Assembly: GCA_947525005.1 (NCBI GenBank)
Contig: CANNUY010000006.1
Coordinates: 1 to 64,000, forward strand
Origin: an uncultured Candidatus Melainabacteria bacterium
GTDB lineage: Bacteria > Cyanobacteriota > Vampirovibrionia > Gastranaerophilales > Gastranaerophilaceae
Direction of reading: 5' to 3'
Length of the DNA: 64,000 nt
This document shows positions 34,503 through 44,118 of this stretch, in pieces; positions within the stretch are counted from its first letter, which is position 1, and every line of letters starts with the position of its first letter. Under the pieces are notes generated by a model. The model worked only from the letters and a program-made list of their open reading frames with translations. It had not been told where the DNA came from and did not search any database. The translations under genes and the position numbers were made by a program.

Positions 34503-35063
34503 CTATTGTTGAGGTTGACTATTTTGTGACATTGGAATAATCAACTTTTGACCTATCTTAATTGAATTCAAATCAGGTAAATTATTCTTTTCTTGAATAG
34601 CTTTCAACTTTGATTCATCAAAACTACCATAAAATCTCATCGAAATATCTTCTAAACTATCGCCTGATTGAACAACATATTCTTTATCCTGAGAAACAGT
34701 TGTTTCTTCTGGAGTTTGTTGCTTATCAGCAGGTACAAAAGTAAATTTAACATTATCTGATGATTTTACAGGATTTATATTAATATCTCCTAATGAAGTT
34801 GAGCCAAATATAAAATTGATTAGCGTCATAACTATTACTGCAACAACCACACCTGAGATAAAACCAAATGTAAATAATGATTTTGGTGAATTTTCAGGAG
34901 TTGCTGAAACTTTAAAATTTTGCCATAACAAATCTAATTCAGCTTGTTTATCAGTTATATTCCCATTACTACGACCTTTTGAAGCATTATAATCTGACAA
35001 CGCACTAAGCATAGCCATTTTTTCTCTAGTCAAGTTTGATCTTCTTAATGTTGAACTTTTCAT
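34503..35063 (-). CDS. Membrane-anchored LysM protein
   Basis: A 186-residue protein with a cytoplasmic N-terminal part, one membrane helix (about 64-88, LFTFGFISGVVVAVIVMTL), a Pro/Thr/Asp-rich linker and a C-terminal LysM domain (about 128-178: YVVQSGDSLEDISMRFYG ... IKIGQKLIIP) that binds peptidoglycan glycans. The ATG at 35063 follows GGGTGAGG. An ATG four codons upstream (35075) lies seven bases after TATTAT and could give a leaderless mRNA. It probably heads the glyA unit, with a six-base gap if the longer glyA start is used. Confidence 0.82.
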   Translation of the reverse strand: MKSSTLRRSNLTREKMAMLSALSDYNASKGRSNGNITDKQAELDLLWQNFKVSATPENSPKSLFTFGFISGVVVAVIVMTLINFIFGSTSLGDININPVKSSDNVKFTFVPADKQQTPEETTVSQDKEYVVQSGDSLEDISMRFYGSFDESKLKAIQEKNNLPDLNSIKIGQKLIIPMSQNSQPQQ

Positions 35064-35237
35064 TTCCTCACCCATTGTATCAATAATACACACTAACTTA
35101 GTTCACAATATCATAAGAAAATATTTTTTTCAATAAATCCAGTGAAAAATAAATCATTTAGTCTAGTCCGTTTGGTTTATTAAAAGATAATTATTGAATA
35201 TATTTTTTCGTGTTAAAATTATTGTAGGTGGTACGTT

Positions 35238-35825
35238 ATGTCTATATGTTTATATCAAGGAACATTCAATCCAATACACAAAATTCATTTAGAAGTGGCA
35301 AAGTTTGCTAAAGAATATTATAACTTTGACAAGATTATTTTTATTCCTGCTTATATTCCACCACACAAAACCGTTGATAAATCGCTTGCTAAACATAGAT
35401 ATAATATGGTTGAACTTGCAATCAAAAACATTCCATTTTTTAATATTAGTGACATAGAATACAAATTTAGAGGTAATTCTTATACTTACAACACTATAGT
35501 CAAATTAAAAAGTGAGATGAAAATAAATGATAAAATCAATTTTATAATAGGAACAGATGCCTTTGAAAAAATTGAATCATGGTACAAAACAGATGAATTA
35601 AAAAAACTTGTCCATTTTATTATTTTCCCAAGAACAAATCTATTTAATAAAGCTGATTTCAATCACTTAAAAGAAAAAGGTTATGATTTTGAATTTGCTC
35701 CTATGCAATATAAAGACGTTTCATCAACACAAATAAGAAGAAATTTGAGAAATGGAAAGTCAATAAAAGGGCTTGAAATTCCACAGGTTATGGAGTACAT
35801 AAAAGAAAATGATTTATACAAATAA
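35238..35825 (+). CDS. nadD: Nicotinate-nucleotide adenylyltransferase
   Basis: Converts nicotinate mononucleotide and ATP to deamido-NAD. It has the nucleotidyltransferase motif GTFNPIHKIH at residues 8-17 (GxFxPxHxxH) and the C-terminal SSTQIR phosphate-binding motif. The 195-residue length is normal. GTAGGTGG precedes the ATG. It overlaps the yqeK gene by 17 bases. In many bacteria nadD, yqeK and rsfS are linked; here rsfS is at 48.6 kb. Confidence 0.95.
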   Translation: MSICLYQGTFNPIHKIHLEVAKFAKEYYNFDKIIFIPAYIPPHKTVDKSLAKHRYNMVELAIKNIPFFNISDIEYKFRGNSYTYNTIVKLKSEMKINDKINFIIGTDAFEKIESWYKTDELKKLVHFIIFPRTNLFNKADFNHLKEKGYDFEFAPMQYKDVSSTQIRRNLRNGKSIKGLEIPQVMEYIKENDLYK

Positions 35826-36393
35826 TTTAGAAGAGTTTAAGGCTTGGTTAAAAGAGAATTTATCAGAAGAACGATATATCCACACTTTAGCAGTAGCTGA
35901 TACATCTAAAGAGCTTGCTAAAATGTTTAACCTTAATGAAGACAAAGCCTATTTAGCTGGACTACTTCACGATTGTGCAAAGGGATTTAGTAATGAAAAG
36001 TTACTCAATATAATAAATAATCATCTAAAAATTGATAAATGTGAAATGATTAACCCTAAAACATACCATGCTCCTGTGGGTGCGTATGTAGCTAAAGAAA
36101 TTTTCCACATAACTGATGAGGAAGTGCTATCGTCTATCAGATGGCACACCATTGGCAAACTCAAAATGACTGATTTTGAAAAAATTATATTTATTGCTGA
36201 TAAAATTGAACCTAAAACTCGTCCTCAATCAATGATAGATGCGATTAAACCTAAACTTTTTCTTGATAATGGACTAGATAGAGCATTACTTGAATGCTAT
36301 AAAATTACTATAAATAGCCTTACTGATAGAAACCTTAAAATATGTATTAGCACAATAGAGATTTATAATGAGTTGTTGTCAAAATTGTATTAA
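35809..36393 (+). CDS. yqeK: HD-domain hydrolase YqeK-like (diadenosine tetraphosphatase)
   Basis: A 194-residue metal-dependent HD hydrolase. Its motifs are RYIHTLAVADT at about 23-33, LLHDCAKG near 57-64, the HAPVGAYVA histidine, and RWHTIGK. YqeK proteins split symmetrical Ap4A to ADP and are regularly next to nadD, as here with a 17-base overlap. Its own end overlaps the next gene by 26 bases. Family call good; the symbol rests on context. Confidence 0.88.
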   Translation: MIYTNNLEEFKAWLKENLSEERYIHTLAVADTSKELAKMFNLNEDKAYLAGLLHDCAKGFSNEKLLNIINNHLKIDKCEMINPKTYHAPVGAYVAKEIFHITDEEVLSSIRWHTIGKLKMTDFEKIIFIADKIEPKTRPQSMIDAIKPKLFLDNGLDRALLECYKITINSLTDRNLKICISTIEIYNELLSKLY

Positions 36394-37282
36394 AAAAGTT
36401 TTACTAACTGGACTTGGTGGAGTTGGAACGGTTTATGCAAACCTAATCAACAAAAATAAAAACATAGAATTTAAAGTTCTAGCTGATAAAACGAGATTAG
36501 AAAAATATAAAAAAGAACCTAGATTATTAAATGGTGAGCCTTGTGAGTTTGAATTTATAACTCCTGAAGATGAATTTAAACCAGATTTAGTAATTATATC
36601 CACAAAATCAACAGGGCTTTGTGATGCAATAAAAAATCTTAAAAATTTTATAGACAAAAAAACAATTATAATGTCTTTTATCAACGGGATTTCATCAGAA
36701 AGAATTTTACAAGAATACTTTAACCCAGAACAAATTTTGTATTCATATATAATATGTCATACCATTACAAGAAATGGAAACAATGTTCTTCATGATGGTG
36801 TAACAACTGTCGTTTGGGGTGATAAAAATAATGACATGTCAAAAACAGTAGTTATTAAAAAGTTTTTTGAAGAAACAAAGATTGACAATAAATTATCAAA
36901 AAACATTCTAAATTCGCTTTGGGAGAAATTCTGTTTCAACTGTTGTGTTAATCAAATTTCAGCAGTAACAGGATTTAATTTTGAGCAAATTTGGAATAGT
37001 CAAGAATGCTTATCTCTTATTAAAAATATTTCTAATGAAATCAATCAAATAGCCTTAAAAGAAGGACTAACAGGGATTGATTTAGTAAAAAGTTCTTTAG
37101 AAAATTTATATAAAATGATACCAGAAGGAAAAACTTCAATGCTTCAAGATATAGAAAACAACAGAACACCTGAAACTGACTTGTTTGGAGCAGAAGTTTT
37201 AAGATTAGCAGAAAAACATAAACTAACTGTTCCATATAATAAAAATTTGTATTATGACGTATTAAACATGACAAAAAATTAA
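36368..37282 (+). CDS. 2-dehydropantoate 2-reductase-like (ApbA/PanE family)
   Basis: A 304-residue NADP-dependent reductase of the ketopantoate reductase family (pantothenate and CoA synthesis). The dinucleotide loop is LLTGLGGVGTVYA at about 12-24, the NADP segment is VIISTKSTG near 76-84, and the catalytic lysine/asparagine helix is LWEKFCFNCCVNQISAVTG near 185-203. The N-terminus has an odd CC-N-C cluster (residues 3, 4 and 7). It overlaps yqeK by 26 bases. Paralogues of other specificity exist, so the substrate is not certain. Confidence 0.82.
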   Translation: MSCCQNCIKKVLLTGLGGVGTVYANLINKNKNIEFKVLADKTRLEKYKKEPRLLNGEPCEFEFITPEDEFKPDLVIISTKSTGLCDAIKNLKNFIDKKTIIMSFINGISSERILQEYFNPEQILYSYIICHTITRNGNNVLHDGVTTVVWGDKNNDMSKTVVIKKFFEETKIDNKLSKNILNSLWEKFCFNCCVNQISAVTGFNFEQIWNSQECLSLIKNISNEINQIALKEGLTGIDLVKSSLENLYKMIPEGKTSMLQDIENNRTPETDLFGAEVLRLAEKHKLTVPYNKNLYYDVLNMTKN

Positions 37283-37338
37283 CATTTTACTAACAAATTA
37301 ATTTTATTATGTGTTTTATATATGCGAAGGTTATGTAG

Positions 37339-38001
37339 ATGATAAATAAAATAGATTCAAATTCAAATATAGTGAACAATAGTTCAACAAAAAAAGATAA
37401 TACTGATAGGAACGCTTTGATTGGTGCTGTTACAGGAACACTCGTTCCTTTAGCTTATATTGCAAAAATAAAAAAAACTCCTAACATTCTAAAACTTGAT
37501 TATGGAATAAAAGACATGCTAATACTTTCAAGTACTGGAATTGCAGGTGGTACGATAGGTGGAATGTGGGGAAAAACAAACTCAGAAAAAAAAGAGAAAT
37601 GTAAAGAGAGTGTTTTTCAGCTGTTTAATTCAACACTTCCAGCATTAGCAGTTGGAGGAGGGTTAAAAATCGTTGAAAATTTCAAAAAAACGAACAATGT
37701 TGCAGGTAAGTTCGTTGCAACAACTATCGGATTAATAGGTGGTATGGTAGGTGCTGAAAAATTATCAAACATAGTCGTTGACCCTAAAGATAAAGAACCT
37801 GATAGAAAAATAACCCTAAAGGACTGCGTTGCAAACATTGATGATGCCGTTGGAGCTTTAACATTAGCTAAATTTCCTTTAATTAAAAATTTAAAAGTAG
37901 AAAAAATTCTACCTGCAATATATACGTATTGTGGTTATAGGGCTGGTTCAACAATGCCTATAAGCAAATATCACAAAACTGATAACCAAAAGACTACTTA
38001 G
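37339..38001 (+). CDS. Hypothetical membrane-associated protein, 220 aa
   Basis: Not recognised. It has a polar Asn/Ser-rich N-terminus (1-27), then several Gly/Ala/Ile-rich hydrophobic stretches (about 28-45, 62-80, 100-112, 130-148) that could be membrane hairpins, with charged loops between. AAGG precedes the ATG at usable spacing. Upstream (about 37295-37325) lies CAAATTAA and later GTTTTATATATG, a weak version of the bipartite promoter element shifted by one base. It resembles other lineage-specific unknowns in this window in style only. Confidence 0.75.
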   Translation: MINKIDSNSNIVNNSSTKKDNTDRNALIGAVTGTLVPLAYIAKIKKTPNILKLDYGIKDMLILSSTGIAGGTIGGMWGKTNSEKKEKCKESVFQLFNSTLPALAVGGGLKIVENFKKTNNVAGKFVATTIGLIGGMVGAEKLSNIVVDPKDKEPDRKITLKDCVANIDDAVGALTLAKFPLIKNLKVEKILPAIYTYCGYRAGSTMPISKYHKTDNQKTT

Positions 38002-38035
38002 CCAGTTGTCTAAACTTAAGAAGAATATTTAAATT

Positions 38036-38064
38036 TTGTGTTGCATTTGCAACATCATTATAAT
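38036..38064 (+). promoter_or_regulatory. RND-operon promoter with an embedded palindromic operator
   Basis: TTGTGT (38036-38041), 17 bases, TATAAT (38059-38064). A perfect palindrome GTTGCA-TT-TGCAAC (38040-38053) fills the spacer between the two boxes. This is a typical place for a repressor of the TetR, MarR or PadR sort to act on an efflux operon. The leader to the ATG at 38104 is about 33 bases. Confidence 0.6.
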
Positions 38065-38103
38065 AAAATTATTGATATAATATATTATGTGTGTGGGGAG
38101 CGT

Positions 38104-39309
38104 ATGCGTAAAAAAATAATTATTGCAATATCAATATTGTTTGCTGCAATTATCATAAGATCAATTATCACAGCAGTAAACACTCATTTCAACCGTGTAA
38201 AAATGATGAAATCAGCAACTCCAGAAGTAGTTGTTAGTACTGTTGGTGCTTATGAAATGGTTAGAAAATATGAAGCACCTGCAAGAGTTGTTTCAAAATA
38301 CCAAGTAAATGTTGAAGCACGTATAAGTGGATATCTTCTTAAACGATATTTTAAAGAAGGTGACTACGTAAAAGCAGGACAAGTATTATTTGAAATAGAA
38401 CCTCAACAATACCAATATGCTATGCAACAAGCCTCAGCTGATTTAAAAAGCGCTAGAGCGATGCAGGTTTACTATGATAAACAAAGTGAAAGAGCTAGAC
38501 AACTTGTAAAACAAGACTATATTGCAAGAGCTGATTATGATAATGCAGTAGCTCAAAGAGATTCTTATAGAGCAGGTTTAGCAAGAAGTGCTAGTGCTTA
38601 TAGAGATGCTCAAAGAAACCTTAGTTATACAAAAATCAAAGCTCCTGTATCAGGTAGAGTTGGTATCAACACTGTTACTGTTGGCAACTACGTAACAATC
38701 AATTCTGGTCCACTTACAACCTTATATAGTACGAACCCGATGTATGTGACATTCCCTCTTGAAGCTACTGATTTCAACGAATTATCAAGAGTTGATGGTT
38801 CAGCTAATGTAAAACGTAAGGTTGAATACATTTTTAGTTCTGGACAAAAATACAAATTAACGGGAGTACAAGATTTTTACGATAACAAAGTTGAAGAATC
38901 AACAGGTACAATAAAAATGCGTGCGACTTTTAATAACCCTGAAGATGAACTTATTGCAGGTGACTACGGTAAAATTATAATCTATTCAAATAAAACAGCA
39001 CCTGTACCAATTATTCCATCAAAAGCAATTTTAGATAATCAAGAAGGAAAATATGTTTATAAACTTGGTGAAAACAATATGCCTGAAATTGCATATATAA
39101 AAGTTGATAGCCAAGAAGGTCATAATTCAATCATATCATCAGGGCTTAATATAGGGGATAGAATTATAACAGGAGGACTTCAAGAAGTTATTCCTGGTGT
39201 GCCAGTAAAAGTTGTTAATCAACTATCTCACGAAACACACGAAAACTTTTTCCATAAAGTTATGAGAAAACTAAAAAGAATTATAAAAGGAATAATAAAT
39301 GGCAGGTAA
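38104..39309 (+). CDS. RND efflux periplasmic adaptor (membrane fusion protein)
   Basis: A 401-residue adaptor that links the RND pump to the TolC channel. It has an N-terminal membrane anchor/signal (KIIIAISILFAAIIIRSIIT), a lipoyl domain half (VNVEARISGYLLKRYFKEGDYVKAGQVLFEIEP region, about 72-105), an alpha-helical hairpin (about 105-165), and the second lipoyl half beginning YTKIKAPVSGRVG. Beta-barrel and membrane-proximal domains follow. A longer frame opens at 38038 but overlaps the promoter; GGGGAG precedes the ATG at 38104. It overlaps the pump gene by 11 bases. Confidence 0.93.
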   Translation: MRKKIIIAISILFAAIIIRSIITAVNTHFNRVKMMKSATPEVVVSTVGAYEMVRKYEAPARVVSKYQVNVEARISGYLLKRYFKEGDYVKAGQVLFEIEPQQYQYAMQQASADLKSARAMQVYYDKQSERARQLVKQDYIARADYDNAVAQRDSYRAGLARSASAYRDAQRNLSYTKIKAPVSGRVGINTVTVGNYVTINSGPLTTLYSTNPMYVTFPLEATDFNELSRVDGSANVKRKVEYIFSSGQKYKLTGVQDFYDNKVEESTGTIKMRATFNNPEDELIAGDYGKIIIYSNKTAPVPIIPSKAILDNQEGKYVYKLGENNMPEIAYIKVDSQEGHNSIISSGLNIGDRIITGGLQEVIPGVPVKVVNQLSHETHENFFHKVMRKLKRIIKGIINGR

Positions 39310-42300
39310 TTTATTCATCAGAAGACCAAAATTAGCGATGATTATATCATTAGTAATCATTCTTGCAGGATTGATTGCAATGGTGAATTTGCCTGTTGAA
39401 GAATATCCGTCTATTACACCACCACAGGTTATCGTATCAGCGACATATAGTGGTGCAAGTGCAGATGTTGTTGCATCAACAGTAGCTGCTCCTATTGAGC
39501 TACAGTTGAACGGTGTTGATAACATGATTTATATGCACTCAGATTCAAGAAGTGGTTCATATAAACTTACCATCTATTTTGAAATTGGTACAGACCCAGA
39601 CATGGCTTTGGTAAATGTTCAGAACCAATTACAACTTGTAAACCCAAGACTTCCTGAACAGGTAAAAAAATACGGACTTACTGTAAAAAAATCAACGGGT
39701 GGTCCCGGTATTTTAATGATTGCATTAACTTCCCCACACAAAACATATAATTCATTATTCCTAGCTAACTACGCTAGAAGATTTTTAAAAGATGAAATTG
39801 ATAGAATTAATGGTGTTGGTGAAACAAGTGTTTTTGGTGCTGGTGAATACGCTATGAGGATATGGTTAAACCCAGAAAGAATGGCAAGTTTAGGTGTAAC
39901 TCCAGCTGATGTAAGTGCAGCAATAGAAACCCAAAATACCCAAACACCTGCAGGTTTTCTTGGTGGAGAACCTATGACAACTCCTCAAGTAATAAAATTT
40001 ACTTTAAAGACGAAAGGTCGTTTAAAGACAGTTGAAGAATTTGAAAATATTATAATAAAAGCAAATCCTGACGGAGCAAACGTAAAAATAAAAGATATTG
40101 GTAGAGTTGAACAAGGTTCAAATGCTTATACTTCAAGATCAAGAGTTGAAGGAACAGAAATAGCAATCCTATCTATTAGTCAACGTCCAGAGGCTAACGC
40201 TATTGCCCTTGCTGATAAAATTATCGCAAAAATGAATATTGTAAGTAAGAGTTTCCCTACTGATATGGAATGGTCTGTTCACTATGACAACACAGAATTC
40301 GTTAGAGAATCTATTCACGAAGTAATAAGTGCAATTATTCTTGCAGTTATACTTGTAAGTATCGTTACATACCTATTCTTAGGTACTGCTAGAGCGGCAT
40401 TCATTCCGTTCTGTGCGATCCCTGTTTCATTAATTGGTGTATTTATATTTATGAGTGTATTCAAATTCTCAATCAACCTACTAATCCTTTTTGGACTTGT
40501 ACTTGCAGTAGGTCTAGTTGTAGATGACGCTATTGTTGTTTTAGAAAACACTCAAAGACACATTCAAGATGGTAAGTCACCTAAAGAAGCAACTGAAATA
40601 ACAATGCAAGAGGTATTTGGTGCTGTTATTGCAACATCTTTAGTTCTTATGGCTGTATTTGTTCCTGTATCATTTATGACAGGTATTACTGGTCAAATGT
40701 TCAGACAATTTGCACTCTGTCTTGCGACATCTATCGGGTTATCAACCCTTGTTGCACTTACTTTATCACCTGCTTTGTGTTCATTAATCTTAAAATCTGG
40801 AGAAGAAAAAGCTGACTTTGAATTTATACAAAAATTTGATAATTGGTTTAATGGAGTAAGAGATAAGTACCTTAATCTTGTTCATTACTTCGTTTCAAAA
40901 CCTAAAAACACTCTAAAACTATTAGGATTTATTTTTGGATTTATCTTATTTATGTTCTTAATTATCCCAAAAGGATTCTTGCCTGATGAAGATAAAGGAG
41001 CACTATTTACACAAATTCAGCTTCCTGATAGTGCAACATTAGCTCGTTCTGATAGAGTTGGTCAAGAAGTAGCCAAAGAAATTGCAAAAATAAAAGGGGT
41101 TAAAGATACTCTTGAAATTGCAGGTTTTTCTGGTGATAACACAGTTCTTGTCGTAACAAGTCTTGAACCTTGGTCAAAAAGAAAGAGTGCAAAACTTTCT
41201 CAAGCATCTATTCAAGCACAAATAAATAGAAAATATAGACACTATTCAGAAGGTACAGTTGCAACATTTGCTCCGTCATCAATTTCAGGTATGAGCATGT
41301 TCGGTGGATTTGAATATATGCTACTTGATAAAGGAGATAAAACTCCTGAAGAATTGTTTAATGTAACTCAAAAATTCTTACAAGAAGCTAGAAAGAATCC
41401 TAAATTTTCAAAACTGTTTACAACATATACATCATCTCTACCACAGATAAAAGTTGAGATTGATGAAGAAAAAGCTATGTCACAAGGGGTTGATATTTTA
41501 TCTGTTTACAACACTCTAGCATCTCAACTAGGTTCTACTTATGTAAACGACTACAACCTTTATAATAGAGTTTATCGTGTTTATATTCAAGCAGATGCTC
41601 CATACAGAATAAAACCATCTGATTTAGATAAAATCTATGTTAAAAACAATCTTGGATATATGGTTCCAATCAACTCAATAATAAAACTCGTTGATACAGT
41701 TGGACCTTATACAATTTCACGTTTCAATATGTATCCTGCTGTAACTATAAACGGTGTTCCTGCGAACAACGTAAGTTCTGGTCAGGCTATGAATGAAATG
41801 GAAAAGATTTCAGATAAAATTCTAGACAAAGATATGGGTTATGAATGGTCTGGTACATCTTTCCAAGAAAAAAAATCAGCAGGTCAAATTGGACCAATCC
41901 TTGCGATGGCACTAACTTTTGTATACTTGTTCTTAGTAGCATTATATGAAAGTTGGACTTTACCGATTGCCGTTATGCTAATTTCTCCTGTAGCACTTGT
42001 TGGAGCTTTATTCTTCCAATATATTTCAGGTTATTCACTAGATATTTATGCTCAAATCGGACTTGTTATGTTAGTTGGACTTGGTACAAAGCAAGCTATT
42101 CTTATTGTAGAATTTGCTAAAGATGCTATGGAAAAAGATGGTATGAACTATATTGATGCGGCACTTCAAGCAGCAAAACTAAGATTTAGAGCTGTTATGA
42201 TGACAAATATAGCATTCTTGCTTGGTCTATTACCACTTATTCTTGCAAAAGGTGCTGGTGCTGGTAGCCGTCACTCAATCGGTATGACAGTGTTTGGTGG

Positions 42301-42463
42301 TATGATTGCTGTTTCCTTTATCGGTAGTATTCTTGTTCCTTCATTTTTTGTTATAGTTAATATAATGAAAGAATGGGCTTATGGTGGTGGAATAATTAGA
42401 GCATTTAAGTTTGTCGTAGAAAAAGCAAAAACTTATATACAAAAAAGAAAGGAGCAAAAGTAA
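39299..42463 (+). CDS. RND multidrug efflux pump, HAE1 family
   Basis: A 1054-residue inner-membrane proton-driven exporter of the AcrB type. It has twelve membrane helices in the 1+5+1+5 arrangement and two large periplasmic loops. Conserved segments include the start RRPKLAMIIS, the helix-4 motif LAVGLVVDDAIVVLEN with the proton-relay Asp pair, and MTGITGQMFRQFA. In helix 10 the sequence GLGTKQAILIVEFA has Lys at the family position. Drug or host-compound export is likely; bile or plant compounds are possible but not shown. Confidence 0.95.
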   Translation: MAGNLFIRRPKLAMIISLVIILAGLIAMVNLPVEEYPSITPPQVIVSATYSGASADVVASTVAAPIELQLNGVDNMIYMHSDSRSGSYKLTIYFEIGTDPDMALVNVQNQLQLVNPRLPEQVKKYGLTVKKSTGGPGILMIALTSPHKTYNSLFLANYARRFLKDEIDRINGVGETSVFGAGEYAMRIWLNPERMASLGVTPADVSAAIETQNTQTPAGFLGGEPMTTPQVIKFTLKTKGRLKTVEEFENIIIKANPDGANVKIKDIGRVEQGSNAYTSRSRVEGTEIAILSISQRPEANAIALADKIIAKMNIVSKSFPTDMEWSVHYDNTEFVRESIHEVISAIILAVILVSIVTYLFLGTARAAFIPFCAIPVSLIGVFIFMSVFKFSINLLILFGLVLAVGLVVDDAIVVLENTQRHIQDGKSPKEATEITMQEVFGAVIATSLVLMAVFVPVSFMTGITGQMFRQFALCLATSIGLSTLVALTLSPALCSLILKSGEEKADFEFIQKFDNWFNGVRDKYLNLVHYFVSKPKNTLKLLGFIFGFILFMFLIIPKGFLPDEDKGALFTQIQLPDSATLARSDRVGQEVAKEIAKIKGVKDTLEIAGFSGDNTVLVVTSLEPWSKRKSAKLSQASIQAQINRKYRHYSEGTVATFAPSSISGMSMFGGFEYMLLDKGDKTPEELFNVTQKFLQEARKNPKFSKLFTTYTSSLPQIKVEIDEEKAMSQGVDILSVYNTLASQLGSTYVNDYNLYNRVYRVYIQADAPYRIKPSDLDKIYVKNNLGYMVPINSIIKLVDTVGPYTISRFNMYPAVTINGVPANNVSSGQAMNEMEKISDKILDKDMGYEWSGTSFQEKKSAGQIGPILAMALTFVYLFLVALYESWTLPIAVMLISPVALVGALFFQYISGYSLDIYAQIGLVMLVGLGTKQAILIVEFAKDAMEKDGMNYIDAALQAAKLRFRAVMMTNIAFLLGLLPLILAKGAGAGSRHSIGMTVFGGMIAVSFIGSILVPSFFVIVNIMKEWAYGGGIIRAFKFVVEKAKTYIQKRKEQK

Positions 42464-44041
42464 TTGAAAAAAATTCTTTCAATACTTTTAATAGTCCTAC
42501 TTGGTTGCAATAATGTTTTTGCATTTAGCTTAGGTTCTAAATTTTCTAAAGAAGAATACCCTGATAGTGACAATGTTCAACCTTTAGTTAAATCAAAGAT
42601 TACTCAAGATACAGTAATTGAAGGTAGTATTCAAAACAATATTGAAGTATCACTCGATGATTGTATAAAATTTGCACTTGGAAATAATCCTAAAATTCAA
42701 GCAGCTATTCAAGATGTGTTTGCATCAGATTATAGGGTAAAACAAGCGTGGTCAAGTTGGTTTCCACAGTTTTCTTGGCAAACAGGATATACAAGAATAA
42801 AACAACTTCAATTATCTGATGTTTTCAGAAGGAATCTGATTTATAACTACTATACGCTTGGTCAAATCTCAGTGTCTGAAATGCTATATGACTTTGGAGT
42901 AACACAAAACCAAGTAACAATAAGAAAACTTGAAAATGAACAATACAAGATTATGTTAACCTCAACAATCAATCAAGTTATCTGTGATGTAAAAAATGCC
43001 TATTATAATGTCCTTTATTCTTATGAACAGCTACGTGTAGCAGAAGAAATGGTTACAAGGTATGATATGTTTTATAAACAAGCCAAAGCTTTCTACACAG
43101 CAGGAACAAGTCCTAAAGTTGATTTAACTATAGCTGAGGTAAACTTAAGTAATGCAAAACTATCTTTAATAGAAGCTCAAAATTCACTTATGGTTGCAAT
43201 GGCAACTTTAAACAACTCAATGGGTATGCCTTATTTCAATCAATATACAGTAAAAGATAAACTAAGATATAATCCTTGTAGCCTTAGTTTAAATCAAGCA
43301 ATAGAAGTTGCAAAAGAGGCTAGACCTGATTATAAATTATCTATTTCTAAAGTTGAAAGTGCAAGACAAAACCTTCAACTCACGAAAAAATCATGGTTTC
43401 CACAAATCTCAGTAGAAGGTCAGTATCAAATCGGTGGTAGGAGTTTTACTTCTAACTATGGTTATAATCTAGGTGGATATCTAAACTTCCCTACTATCAA
43501 TGCAATGTTGATTAGAAATGAAATAAAAGAAGCTCGAACTCTTTATACAAGAGAAATCGCAAACGCAACAAGCACACAAAACGATATTTATTTAGAAATT
43601 CAAACTGCTTATTATAATTTACTTGAAAAGAAAAATATGATTCCAGTAGCTACATTAACTGTAAAACAAGCGAAAGAAAACTATGAACTATCTTTTGGAC
43701 GTTATAAATCTGGAGTGGGAAACCCTGTTGAACTTAAAGAAGCTCAACTTCAATATAAAGATGCTCAACTAAATTATTATAATACTCTTTATCAATATAA
43801 TACAGCTCGTGCGAACCTTGAAAAAGCAATCGGAAGAAATATCGTTGAAAACCAAATAACAATAAATCTTGACCCTAAAAAAATAAAAAACGATAGAACT
43901 CAATTTAAAAAAGAAGTAAAACAAAACATTCACCAAGATTTGAATTCACAGACTAAAGAACCTGTATTAAAAGAGAAACAAACAAAGAAAAACAAAGAGA
44001 GAAAAAGCTATTTTAAACTACTTAAAGAAATAGGTGCTTAA
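42464..44041 (+). CDS. TolC-family outer-membrane efflux protein
   Basis: A 525-residue outer-membrane channel completing the tripartite pump. It starts with TTG after AAGGAGC, directly at the end of the pump gene. The signal peptide (ILSILLIVLLGCNNVFA) could be cleaved after FA or lipidated at the internal Cys15. Two OEP domains follow, each with the long helical coiled coil; the second has the family pattern GRYKSGVGNPVELKEAQ. The C-terminal tail (about 475-525) is unusually Lys/Glu/Gln-rich. It shows that the organism has an outer membrane. Confidence 0.92.
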   Translation: MKKILSILLIVLLGCNNVFAFSLGSKFSKEEYPDSDNVQPLVKSKITQDTVIEGSIQNNIEVSLDDCIKFALGNNPKIQAAIQDVFASDYRVKQAWSSWFPQFSWQTGYTRIKQLQLSDVFRRNLIYNYYTLGQISVSEMLYDFGVTQNQVTIRKLENEQYKIMLTSTINQVICDVKNAYYNVLYSYEQLRVAEEMVTRYDMFYKQAKAFYTAGTSPKVDLTIAEVNLSNAKLSLIEAQNSLMVAMATLNNSMGMPYFNQYTVKDKLRYNPCSLSLNQAIEVAKEARPDYKLSISKVESARQNLQLTKKSWFPQISVEGQYQIGGRSFTSNYGYNLGGYLNFPTINAMLIRNEIKEARTLYTREIANATSTQNDIYLEIQTAYYNLLEKKNMIPVATLTVKQAKENYELSFGRYKSGVGNPVELKEAQLQYKDAQLNYYNTLYQYNTARANLEKAIGRNIVENQITINLDPKKIKNDRTQFKKEVKQNIHQDLNSQTKEPVLKEKQTKKNKERKSYFKLLKEIGA

Positions 44042-44058
44042 TAGTCGATAATAAATAT

Positions 44059-44087
44059 TTGAATATAAATTATATTTTTAATAAAAT
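44059..44087 (+). promoter_or_regulatory. serS promoter
   Basis: TTGAAT (44059-44064), exactly 17 bases, TAAAAT (44082-44087), about 25 bases before the ATG with GAGGAAGC as ribosome binding site. Confidence 0.65.
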
Positions 44088-44118
44088 AAAATTATAGAAT
44101 AGATAAAGAGGAAGCAAT

